Part shown: one piece after another, positions 38,323-55,066 of the stretch
Layout: each line of letters opens with the position of its first letter
How positions within the stretch are numbered: position 1 is the stretch's first letter
Assembly: GCF_000004075.3 (NCBI RefSeq)
Contig: NC_026660.2
Coordinates: forward strand, 6,200,001 to 6,264,000
Direction: 5' to 3'
DNA: 64,000 bases
Source: Cucumis sativus
Taxonomy: Eukaryota; Streptophyta; Magnoliopsida; Cucurbitales; Cucurbitaceae
Position numbers and translations under genes: made by a program
Notes under the pieces: generated by a model
The model's database searches: none
The model's input: the letters and a program-made list of their open reading frames with translations, nothing else
What the model was told of the DNA's origin: nothing

Positions 38323-41300
38323 AGAAAAGCAGTGAAATGGAGATGAGTAGATGTACATAAGCAACAACATTTTTCTCTCATGGAGCAATGAAATAGACAG
38401 ATTAAGGATAGATGGTAGCAGAAGAAATTGATGGATGAGGATTGATTGATTGATTAATTTGAAGGTTTTTCTCTTCTCTATCTGCCATTTTCTAGTTTAA
38501 GACTGCCATAATGACCAATTAGTGGAGAGTTTAGAAATTATAGGTTTCCCCCATACACAGATGATAAGAAGGATATAGTAAACTGAAGAGTTATATTTTT
38601 ACCACATTTTCTGCTCTGCTTATTTCTACTTTCATACGGATTGCAATATTTGTAAATCTTATTATTTATTTTCATAAGATGCATTTGCTGAATACACCTT
38701 TTCCATTTTTGGTTTTTCCCAATCTCATTTCGTTTCTTCCATTTTATTCTACAATTCAATCTTTCTCTTTCTCCAGATGTCATTTCAATACATTAAATTA
38801 AGTTTGAGTGGGGGATTTGAACTTTCAATTTTATAGACAAAGAATAAATGTTTTTTAATTCTTGAGTTATGTTGATATTGGTAATTCAACTTCTAAGTTC
38901 AACTGTTCTTTATTGAGTATACTACACATAATTCTTAGTTAACTAAATTTACTTTTGGGTTGTATTATAATTTTGTCAGAAGGGTTTATTAGGTTTCTGA
39001 GTTCTCAATTTTGTGCTTAAAAAAAATTTTAACTTTGGATTTTATTTTATTAAATATGAATCTAAAAAGAAAACAAAACTTTTGTAGTTTAGAAGGTATC
39101 AAAATTGATGGAGTAAATATCTAATTTAACCAATGTTAGCATTATTGTTTTGACCATAAGATTAGTCACAAATATAATATAATGGAAGTGATGTGAGTCA
39201 TAATCGAATATAATTTAGTAATTATTGGGTAGAAGTCTTTAACTATATAAAAATATCAAAGTCCTTTTTTTTTATATAAAAAAAAAACATTATATTGTTT
39301 TATGAATTTGGAAAAATATAGTTTGTTCTTTTGATTTTTTATTTTTACACGGTGGAACAAAATTTGATATGAATGGCTTCTTCGAAACAAAAGCGAAAGA
39401 ATCACGGGTTAGTATAGGTAGTAAACTTTTACTGTTCTAAGAATCTTTTTCATTTGACTACGATTTCAATTTATTTAGATATATCTTTCCTAAAACGAGT
39501 ACAAGATATTAGAGATGTTCATTAAATCTTGATATTGACGTTGAATCCTCTGAATTACAAATACATTAATATATAATTTAATCAACGAACAACGCTTTTG
39601 GAGTAAATATATAAAGTTTAGGTCAAACATCAATTTACACTTTTAATTTTATTCATTTGAACCATAAAACTTTTGTAAGTATACCAATTTACACCCTCTT
39701 CTAGATTTGTTGGACCAACTCTCGTACGAAACTTATAATTTGAATCAATTAAGCTTCTAAATTTTCTTAACCCAATTTGTTTAGACAATTTTCGGTAGTC
39801 ACCTTGAAAATCATCCATGAATTAATTCGAAAACACGTTTAGACTTCTCAAATACCAACTATACAAACTACCCAATTAAAGAAAATGCATCCATATCATG
39901 ATTTTCAAAGGAAATTTTGTCTAAAAGTCGTAAGAAATTAACTTATACATAAGTTCTTTTCTAAACAAAATGTGATAAAAGATCTAAAGTCATACACGTG
40001 TAAAAGTTTATGACTTAAATTGATATAATTATCCATTGACAATGTCTAAACTTTGGAGATATATAAAATATAAAATCGACACTTTCTCCGCTCCAAAAGT
40101 TTAATATAGAAAATGTAATTCACATAGTAATTAATTTTTTTAATCTTAGACATTATAAAATGAAACTCACTATATGCCATAAGAATAGATTAAATGAAGA
40201 ACCAATGTTAGAATAGAAGACAGGTGGAGACAAACAGAAGATAAAACAAAGAAAGCAACTAATTACACTTTAATTTCATCCAATATTATGTTCACAAAAC
40301 AAAGACAAAAATTAATAATATAATCTTATTCCAATTAATATCTAATTACCCTAATTAAGTATTGAATTAAATTAAACATTACCCAAATTGATATATGTTT
40401 TAAAATTATAATCAACCCATCTTAACCTTACGTTCACGTTTCTAAATATTCTTAGGTTCTAATGAGAATTTGTCTCCAATAATCTTCATGAGGTGATACA
40501 TAAAAAATATGCTTAATTAATTTTGAGCTATGGGGTTGGGGCAATAAATCTTTCCATTGAAATTTATTTGTTTGATTACCAAATTAATTTATCTAATTTA
40601 AGTGATATTGACTATGTAATAAATCCAATCTAATTCCGACACGTTATACTTTAATTCAACTATAAACATATGTTGTGTATATTCCCGTGTTTCAACCTTT
40701 AAATAAATATGGTCATCATCGTAATCAAAAGATATGCTCGATTTGAGACATGTATGACATGTTTAAATACGATCTTAATTAATTGAGTTATATAGATGAT
40801 GATTATTTATTTTGAAAAATGAAATATGGATTATATGTTATTTTAATTTTTTTTCTAAATTTTTATTGTTTTTGAGTTTTAAGTTTCATTTCTTTCTTCT
40901 TAGATTTCAAGATTTACGCTTATAATCTTAATGTTATATTAAATACTTAATTTCTTTCTTCTTACGTTTCAAGATTTACACTTATAATTTTAATGTTGTA
41001 TTAAATACTTAATTTTGGTTGTAAGTTTTAGTATCTATTAAATAATTAATTTTAAAAAATTAAACAACTATAATTACTTAATTCCCACCAATTTTCCATA
41101 TCACTATTAAAATTAATTTTAGATCAACTAATTGGAGGTTAAAATCAAAGACGAATGTGAATATTATTGTAAATGTTAGAAGTAAAAATATGAAAGCTAA
41201 ACTCTAACATTTTGAAATTTATACCAAAACTTGAACAGTAAAAAGCATAACATTTAGTAAAAGTTATGTTAAAAAAGAAAACTATTCTAAACCCTAAAGA

Positions 41301-42240
41301 CTCCAATGTTCTAACCTTTAATTTTAATGAAAGTAAATAAAATAAAAAGAAGAAACCTTTTATTTTGAACATTAAGTGTAAAGCAAAAGCTATGAGTAGG
41401 TTTGAAAATATAAAATTAGTTGGAGAAATAAGTCAAAAATGATTTTGAATTGTAAAGCAGAAACAAGTTCAATTATTATTATTATTATTTTTAAAAAAAG
41501 TAATAAAGTATGGTAAACTTTAGGTTAAAACATATGTAACAAAACTTTGTGAAATCCATAAAATTCATTGCAACTATAAAGTTTGAATAAAAAGCAATTT
41601 AGTAGTGTTTGTGAAGACAATTCTCACAAAGCCCACAAATAAAATAAAACAAAGTATTCAATTGGTAGAAATAATATAGATTCCATATGATAAATCATTT
41701 CATTTTTATCTTTTAACTTTTGAAAAATTAGTTCATAAAACATCATTTCTATAATACATGTTTTCAGAATTTAAAAGTTTTGAAAATTCAAAATAGAAAA
41801 AGTATATAGATTTATAACCATTTGTGTTTTAACTTTTTACTTTTAAAAATTAAGTTTATAGGAATAATTTTAACCAATTTTGTTTCTTTTCTTAAGAGAG
41901 AAATGTTTTTTTTTATTGTTATTATTCTTAGACTTGCTGACTTCTTTTTTTTCCTATTTTATTAAAAATTAAGTCAATTTTCCTTCTGTTTTCATGTTAT
42001 GATTTGAATCAATTTTAAGTATAAGAGTTGTATTTTTTTCGTTTTCAATGTTATGTTTTTGAATTTTACGCTATGTTTTCCTACATTTTTCTTAGTATAG
42101 CTTAAACTTAAATTTGAAAAATAAATGCAAAATGCCAAAATATGAGTTTAGCCCAAAAATAATATATTTGTTTAAATTTCTTTTTTTGAGGACTCCGTGA
42201 ATTTGTCCTTTTAGATTACAAAAATGAGGACTGTCCTTCT
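38323..42240. other. Intergenic region between the trihelix gene and CORYNE
   Basis: The left end is the trihelix 3' UTR. The rest, about 3.7 kb, is very AT-rich with no supported gene on either strand. It includes one clear 62-bp tandem duplication (separate entry). The right end is the CORYNE promoter. Confidence 0.6.
40888..41011. repeat. 62-bp tandem duplication
   Basis: Two adjacent copies, 40888-40949 and 40950-41011, share the same 62-base unit (starting ATTTCTTTCTTCTTA, ending AAATACTTA). They differ at only about half a dozen positions, mostly transitions, suggesting a fairly recent local duplication. Confidence 0.8.
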
Positions 42241-42280
42241 CTTCTCTCTATAACACTCCCACTTCATTCGAATAACCTGC

Positions 42281-42321
42281 CTCTTCCTCTTCCTCTTCCT
42301 CTTCCTCTTCCTCTTCCTCTC
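42281..42321 (+). repeat. CTCTTC hexamer repeat in the CORYNE leader
   Basis: The 6-base unit CTCTTC is repeated nearly seven times just upstream of the CORYNE start, after a TATA-like TATAA at 42249-42253. It is therefore probably transcribed as 5' UTR. Confidence 0.85.
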
Positions 42322-42341
42322 TGCAACAAATTTCACCTTCA

Positions 42342-42359
42342 ATGGCCATTTCCTCTTAA
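42342..42359 (+). CDS. Five-codon uORF overlapping the CORYNE start codon
   Basis: ATG at 42342 encodes MAISS and stops with TAA at 42357-42359. The last A of that stop is the first base of the main ATG (TAATG). It is the first ATG after the probable TATA box. This stop-start overlap favours re-initiation or leaky scanning. Confidence 0.55.
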   Translation: MAISS

Positions 42360-43784
42360 TGGCCTTCTTCACATTCAACATTCACACTCTTCTCTACCTC
42401 TTCCTATTTTCCTTTCCCCTCTTTTCAGCTGCCACCTCCGGAGTTCAAACTCATTTCCCTCCATTTTCCAGAGCCTCCCGTTTCAACAATGGCTTTCAAA
42501 GGATTCTTCTCAGCGTCGCCTTAGGTGTCCTCACCGGACTCACCGCCTCTTTTCTCGCTGTTTTCTTCATTCGCGCCCTTCTCCGTTTCCTAAACAGAAC
42601 CCCACTTCTCCAAGGACCCTTAATCTTTTCCCCCAAAATCGACGCCGATTCTCTTCCAACAGCTCTTTTGAACCAAACCCATTTCTTGGGTTCGAGTTCC
42701 AACCCAAATGGGAAATGCTACAAGGCGATTCTTGCAAATGGGTTCACCGTGGCGGTGAAGAAGCTCGAACCCATTCAATGTGGAAGGACGGAGGCACGGC
42801 GGCGGATACAGCAGCAGATGGCGGTGCTGGGTGCTCTGAAACATCGGAATGTGATGAGTTTAAGGGCTTACGTTGGTGAAATGGGAAGCTGTTGCTTGGT
42901 TTATGACTTTTTGCCTGCTGGGTCTCTTGAGGATGCAATGAGGAAAGTGAGAGAGAATCAACTAGAACTCAAATGGGAAGTTCGGCTTCGAATTGCTGTT
43001 GGGATTGCTAGAGGGCTTCAGTTTCTCCATTTTGAATGCAACCCTCGAATTCTTCACTGCAATTTGAAGCCTTCAAACATTCTCCTAGATGCAGAGTTCG
43101 AACCAAGATTGGTTGATTTTGGGTTAACGAATCTCATCCCTGATTTTCATACATCACCTTCTTTGTACACTGCTCCCGAGTGTCTTAACAACTCCAGGTA
43201 AATCCCCATAAAGTTGTTTAAGTAATGCTCCCTAGTCGCTGTCTTTGAAAATGAAAGCATTTCTAACCGATTTTTGATGTCTGAGAAGTGGATTTAAAGC
43301 TTACATTGTTGATAAGTTATTGGCTTCATAGTCCAAATATTCTCTCTCTGCATTAATGATCATACTCCTTTGCTTTCTATCTAAGAAACTTGTAGTTACA
43401 CGCTTAATCCAAAACAGGGAAACATGTTTAATGGTTTGGTGATGTTCATATTGAAACAGGTATACTGACAAGAGTGACATTTACAGCTTTGGGGTTATAT
43501 TAAGAGTTCTGTTAACCGGTAGAGATCCGATAGAGACCGAACAGGTGTCGTCAGATAGAGGAGATAGCAGTGGCAGTGGGGGAAGTTTAGGGAGGTGGGT
43601 TGAGCAATCAGTGGAGCCACGAGAAGCTCTTGATAAAACCATTATAGGAGAAGGAATGGAAGAAGAAGAAGAAGAGATGGTGTTGGCATTGAGAATTGCT
43701 GGTGTGTGCACATCAGAATTGGCTGAAGACAGGCCTTGTAGCGATGAATTACTTGTGATGTTGACCCAATTACAGAGCTTTTAA
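42359..43784 (+). CDS. CRN: CORYNE-type receptor-like pseudokinase
   Basis: Exons 42359-43197 and 43460-43784 total 1164 nt, 387 aa, joined in phase at SR-YTDKSD. Order: hydrophobic N-terminus (about 1-25, signal-like), very short outside segment without leucine-rich repeats, transmembrane helix about 49-72, then a kinase-like domain. The layout and phrases such as GPLIFSPKI, GSLEDAMRKV, EPREALDKTI and MLTQLQSF match Arabidopsis CORYNE. CORYNE pairs with CLAVATA2 at the plasma membrane to relay CLV3/CLE peptide signals limiting shoot and root meristem size. Kinase residues: the VAVK lysine (134) is present, the catalytic loop reads HCNLKPSN rather than HRDLK, DFG (253-255) is intact, and there is no clear glycine-rich loop. 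This fits a pseudokinase, as proposed for CORYNE. Function is by homology. Confidence 0.95.
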
Positions 43785-44644
43785 AGCAGTTGTAAGCTTA
43801 TTTTCCGGCCACCATTGATTGCAGATAAAGTTGATGGAAAGAAAGAAGAAAATGGGAGGGGCCAAACCGCAAAGGGAAGGTCTTTAAGGGGGGTGGCCAT
43901 TAATTTGAGTTTGTCCCTATACTCAAAATCCATACTTCTATGTGGGACCTCAAGCACAACCAAACATGCTCCATAATAGGAGCAGCTCATCCATTCTCTG
44001 ACCAAAAAATGTGTCTCACCTATCACCAGCCTAACAATGCCTTCATCATTATAGAACCTTTTTTTTTTTACTTGGACAGTCTTTCAGTAATACTTCATGA
44101 TGGAAATTCTAATGTTTGTCATGATAAAATATAGTTTGATTTGTTAAAGTTTTCTTTGTTTCTTCTCTGCAATTGATATGGAAGTTAAAATTGATGCGGA
44201 TTATTAAGATCTTAGAATTTTGATTGATATTAATAGTAGATTTCAGCTTTAATATGGAATTAAATTGACTAGCCAACAACCTACCTAAAAGAGATAAAAG
44301 AGTCTTGACACCACTACTAATCAAATATTCTTGAGAGAATTATTATTGTAATTGTAAATGATCTACTTAAGAGCATGGTTCAAATGAGGCAAGTTCTCAG
44401 ATATTTAAGCAAATTAACAAAGATTAACGGAATCAAAGCATATCTATGGATTTTCTTCGAGAATGTTTGTGATATAAGAAATATCAAGAAATGAGGGAGA
44501 AAGAGACGAGATATAATAATGTCAATTCAAATCTACACAACCACTCGTTTCTCAAGGAGAAAAAAAGTTGCTTTCATCTCAACATTATTGATTTAAAACC
44601 TTATCCAGTCACGAGATATCTTGCCAACTTTATCTGTTTAACCT
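43785..44644. other. Intergenic region between CORYNE and LIR1
   Basis: Begins with the CORYNE 3' UTR and ends with the LIR1 promoter. It holds a GATAA-type element (ccttatcc, about 44599) and AGATATC near 44614, both of which occur in light- or clock-responsive promoters. No gene was seen in it. Confidence 0.5.
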
Positions 44645-44650
44645 TATAAA
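44645..44650 (+). promoter_or_regulatory. LIR1: TATA box of LIR1
   Basis: TATAAA lies 71 bp before the LIR1 ATG, which would give a leader of about 40 nt. GATAA-type and AGATATC motifs occur 30-50 bp upstream, consistent with a light-regulated gene. Confidence 0.5.
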
Positions 44651-44720
44651 TCTGAATTCTACTCTAAAGATACATCCAAGCACCAACTTCACAGCAGACC
44701 GAACCGAACCATTGTTCATC

Positions 44721-45345
44721 ATGCAGTTCCAGGCAGCTCTTTCCATAGCATCTCCATCATGCTCCCTCCTCCCACCAACAGCCAAATCAATGGCCTTCTC
44801 AATCCCAACGAGGTCCATGCCAAGGCAAAGCAAAGGAACCCTAAAAGCAAAGGCAAGTGCAGTAGGACAAGACCCTTCAACTGTTGACTACAGCTCCATG
44901 TCCTCGTAAGCCAAATCATTTTATATTTGGTTGTTACCCCACAATATGTCTGATTTTAAAACCTTCATTTACTCTTTTGTGTCTATTTTTGCAGTGTTTT
45001 TCCAGCAGAGGCTTGTGACACTGTTGGAGGTGAAGCTTGTGATGTGGAAATGTATCCTGAAGTAAAGCTAAAACCAGAGGCCAAAAAAGGGAATAGTGTT
45101 ACAGAGCCAGTTGAGAGAGAGTATCTACAATATGACAGTCCCAAGACGTAAGATCTCAAAGCAATAAACCATAGGACCTTTCATCCTCTATTAATTCGTT
45201 TCCTATGAAACAACACTATTTCATACTTCTACATGCATTCATATTCTTGTTTTTTAATGATTGCTGCAGAGTCTTTCCAGCGGAGGCTTGTGATGATTTG
45301 GGTGGTGAATTCTGTGATCCAGAGTATCAAAAAGGAGTTTACTAG
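44721..45345 (+). CDS. LIR1: Light-regulated protein LIR1, chloroplastic
   Basis: Exons 44721-44905, 44995-45147 and 45270-45345 total 414 nt, 137 aa; both introns are phase 2 with canonical borders. The first ~45 residues are Ser/Pro/Ala-rich with few acidic residues, as in a chloroplast transit peptide. The mature part contains two copies of a VFPAEAC-GGE-C motif, each opening its own exon: VFPAEACDTVGGEACD and, at the C-terminus, VFPAEACDDLGGEFCDPEYQ. LIR1 binds leaf ferredoxin-NADP+ reductase and promotes its attachment to thylakoid Tic62/TROL; it is light-induced, clock-controlled and degraded in light. The repeated motif is the expected FNR-contact element by family knowledge. An in-frame ATG farther downstream is less likely as start because it would shorten the transit peptide. 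Confidence 0.95.
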
Positions 45346-46079
45346 AAAAAAATCTTATTGGGAATTAGTACATATAAACAAGTGTTGAGCCTAGGGTCAA
45401 CTTTCAGTTGTTTTTTAAATTTTCTTCTCTTTTGTTGACTTTCTCTTATGCCTGTAAATGATTAATAAAACTACAAAGCTCTTCAATGCTGATCAATACT
45501 CGATATTCTGAAAGAACATAAAGACCATCTCTTCTAAGAGAAATACAAGCTATGGTAATAGAACAACAGAGAGAACTTTTTTTGTGATCGTCTGGAAGGC
45601 AATAATTTTCCACAAACAAACTGCTTGTTCACTTGGTGAGAAAATAGAAAGAATTTCAAGCTGTTTCAAGATTGACATATCAAAAGCTTGATTGATTTAT
45701 AATATACAGACAACAATGAATCACCCATCAAAAAAGTTATCTTATACAGAACTAAGATTAGACAATAGAGAAACTGATATCAGAAGATTGTTCTATAACA
45801 ACAAATACTAATATGTCAACAGTAAAATATCACAGAAGTTTTAAAAAGAATAGATTAATAGACATACTTACAAATGAATTGCTGAAGCTGCCAAGATATT
45901 CACTGTTCCCTACTGTCTTCAGAAATTTCCTCCAAACTCAGAAACTGAAGAGCAATCGAATACTTTGCTCTTTTAGTCCTCAAACAACAATCGATTCCAC
46001 AATTGTTAATACTTCTCAGGATGAACCAACCAGCCCCATCACCTACAACATAAACCAAAATTAATTCAATAAGAAAAGG
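45346..46079. other. Convergent 3' region of LIR1 and the P-loop ATPase gene
   Basis: LIR1 (plus) and the ATPase gene (minus) end facing each other. The left part holds the LIR1 3' UTR and its poly(A) signal. The remainder shows no supported gene; an 83-codon frame at 45813-46064 has no recognisable motif. Confidence 0.6.
45464..45469 (+). terminator. LIR1: Poly(A) signal of LIR1
   Basis: AATAAA lies about 120 bp after the LIR1 stop, following U-rich sequence, as expected of a plant near-upstream polyadenylation element. Confidence 0.55.
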
Positions 46080-47283
46080 TCAAAATGGCATATCAGCCAA
46101 GTTAACCATCATGAAGGCCACAGAATTAGTTTGCTCCACTTGCAGATCTGTATTTTCTGGTTTGACCATGTAAAACACAAATAACAAAAAGCAAGGGAAT
46201 CTGCTTTGAATTTAGGTTGAGCAGTCACTCAACTCAAACTAACCTCTTATGGTGAAAATGGTTGGAACCCATCTCTTATATATGAAAATCAACCTTGGGG
46301 ACTCTCCATGGTGTGTATCGGACAACACAAGCTGGCAAGGCCTACATTGACTGAAAAATCTTCTTAGTTATAAGCAGCAAAGAAAAGGGTGTAGATGTAA
46401 TCTAAGAGATCAATTTATTCACAGAAAGTTCTGATATATGCAAACCTACTTTGCTAGACTCACGGCATTTTGACAAAGAGCTAATGTTCTAACCATTGCT
46501 AAATCTCTTCCGCGAGGATTAGCATACTTTTCTTGACATCGCCTGTTCAATAGATGATGAAGTGAAAAGGAGAAAGAAAAACCTATAAAAAGATAAGTAA
46601 AAAAAAGGTAATGGAAAATTTGAAGACCTTTCCTCGAAAAAATCCCCAAAATCATCAATAACAACCGCCACAGGAAGTGTACTATGTAAGTGAAACGCAG
46701 AGAAGTACTTCTTAATTCCATCGTCGTCCTCCAAATACCTTGGAATTCAGAATTAGAGAATACAGGTTCAAGTAAAGCAATTAAAGGAAAGGCAGAAGTA
46801 CTCAATTATCAAATATGGCAACCTAATTAGTACAAAGAATAAAACGATCACCGACTTCATTTGTATACGCTGAAAGGTCTCGGATGTTGGATCAACTCCC
46901 TGAATGTTAGTCCCAAAGAACCCCAAGATTCAGAAAATGTACAGTATTCTATGCTATTCAATATAACCGCCAATGAAAGAGACAGAAGCAGAAAAAGTGA
47001 GAGATGCCTGAGAAAGATATGGAGGTTTGTTTTCTAATTTGCGGCGGTTGCAGATGAAGGTAACATTGCCCTCCAGACCCAAATTAAAAGCGAACTGAAA
47101 AAGCAAGGAGGTTTTTCCACTGCAAATTTTGAGGAAAGTTAGAAAGAATTCAATGAAATGAAGAAGAAACGAGAGAGAAGATGTGGATGGTCAGTACCAG
47201 GAAGGAGGCCCTGAAACAAGCTTGATTGAGTGGGAAGATTCGCAGTGAGTGTGGATTTGCTGCACTGAGAAGAACTTTTCCAT
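46080..47283 (-). CDS. Small RecA-like P-loop ATPase, probably SWSAP1-like
   Basis: Seven exons: 47283-47198, 47119-47008, 46899-46856, 46738-46628, 46542-46450, 46350-46244, 46147-46080, totalling 621 nt, 206 aa, with all phases closing. Intron 1 splits the Walker A motif; splicing rebuilds GPPSCGKT (residues 25-32). Walker B is VAVVIDD (about 104-110). The short length, Walker motifs and CRPCQLVLSDTHHG segment fit the SWSAP1 group of RAD51-paralogue-like ATPases, which with a SWIM-domain partner help RAD51 in homologous recombination. I am sure of the P-loop fold, less so of this family. Intron 2 appears to use a GC donor (CAG|gcatct): no GT donor nearby keeps the frame. Nuclear function is inferred. 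Confidence 0.75.
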
Positions 47284-48738
47284 CTTGTTGCTGATCGAAT
47301 ATATATAACAACAGCCAAAACGCATACAGCTGAAGCGAATGTGAAAATCAGACCGGAGAAGCCATGGCTAAGGCTGAAAAAAGCTTCGGAACTTTGTGAA
47401 AGAAACAAAGATTTATGGGTTCACTCCAAATCTCCTTACGATTACGGCCCAAAACCCATGAAGGAACGGACCGTTAATAAGTATTAAGTAGTGCAGTTGA
47501 TATAGATCGCAAATTATAAGGGTTTGGTTTCAATAAATGTGAAAAAAAGGACGGAATTCTTAAAAGAATTATAGCAAACAGTTTATGTATTGTCATAAAA
47601 TTTAATTCTATTTTATAAGGAGTATGTTTTTAGTATTTCAAAAATCTATTAAACATCTTTTTTTAGCTTAATCATCTATGAGCCACTTTAAAGTTTTATG
47701 TATGGTTGCACACAAAGTTAAAGTGAAAATGTGTTCGTTGTTTTGAGGGTCGAGTATGATTTTTGTTTGACAATGTTTTTCAAAATGAGTACATCTTCTA
47801 TTGTCGATGTTTCAAATGACCTTCTATAGTTGATTTTGAAAACCAAATTTGTAAGGCAGGAAGATTTTGGATTTTCTATGAGTATTAAGACAGACAATAC
47901 CGATGCAGTGATCTGGAAAAACTTTTTAGAACTTGAGTGGTTGGATCGATCCACAAGAACCTTGAGCTTGGGAAGCTTGTAGCGGAAACCAATGGACACA
48001 ACCAGTAATGTGACAATGTTTGATTTGCTTGCTGTATTTGGGATATGGAGAGAAGCAACTCCATGTAAGAAAGGCAATGGGTGAGAAGAACTTGAAGAAG
48101 GAACTCAGCTGCAGTTGGATTGCTCACACACCGGTCCATAGTAGGCGATCAACACCATCCTCAAACAGAACAGATATACTCAAAACTGGAGTTAAGAATC
48201 GAAGGTAAGTATGCGGAAACTGCACTTCTAACAGAAGAGGATTAGGCATGTGGTTGTCAGGTAGAAAAGAATGACTTGTGGTTAATAGTGAGAGACTTGG
48301 CATTGCGTATGAGCTTATATACTTGCCATGAAAAGCTCCCATCCTAGCTTTCAAGAACCTCAGACCATACAAAGACTGCCTTGAGTTTGCTAGGAGGTGG
48401 GTTGGGATGTAGTCGTACGAGATTCAAACAGATTTTACCACTTCAAATGGAGGAAATATTCCAGCAATGATTACTCGTGAATCGATGGTGTGTGTAAGCT
48501 GAGTTATGTTCCTATGATAGCTTGTAAAAACACCACCAAGTGGATCGTATATATTAGGAGAAAGAAGGTACATCAACATATATAGAATCAACATATATAG
48601 AACATGATTGAAGGACATCCCTCCCGGAGAGCTAGCCTCAACCCCACCCATGGCCATTATAGGAAAATGGAAGTACCAAACTTTTGGCCAGTGCTGTTGG
48701 AATTGGAGTGCCACACTACCTAAGACTATGTCTTGAGT
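47284..48738. other. Region between the ATPase gene and SCD2 (SCD2 3' UTR plus unexplained frames)
   Basis: The part next to SCD2 must hold its 3' UTR. Between about 47720 and 48714 the minus strand has several open frames of 80-119 codons in a row, two of them in the same frame separated by a stop. I recognise no family in them. A 15-bp tandem pair lies at 48572-48601. They could be chance, 3' UTR or a decayed gene. Confidence 0.4.
48572..48601. repeat. 15-bp tandem repeat, two copies
   Basis: The unit ATCAACATATATAGA occurs at 48572-48586 and 48587-48601, just beyond the SCD2 stop. Confidence 0.85.
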
Positions 48739-55066
<6,328 letters not shown>

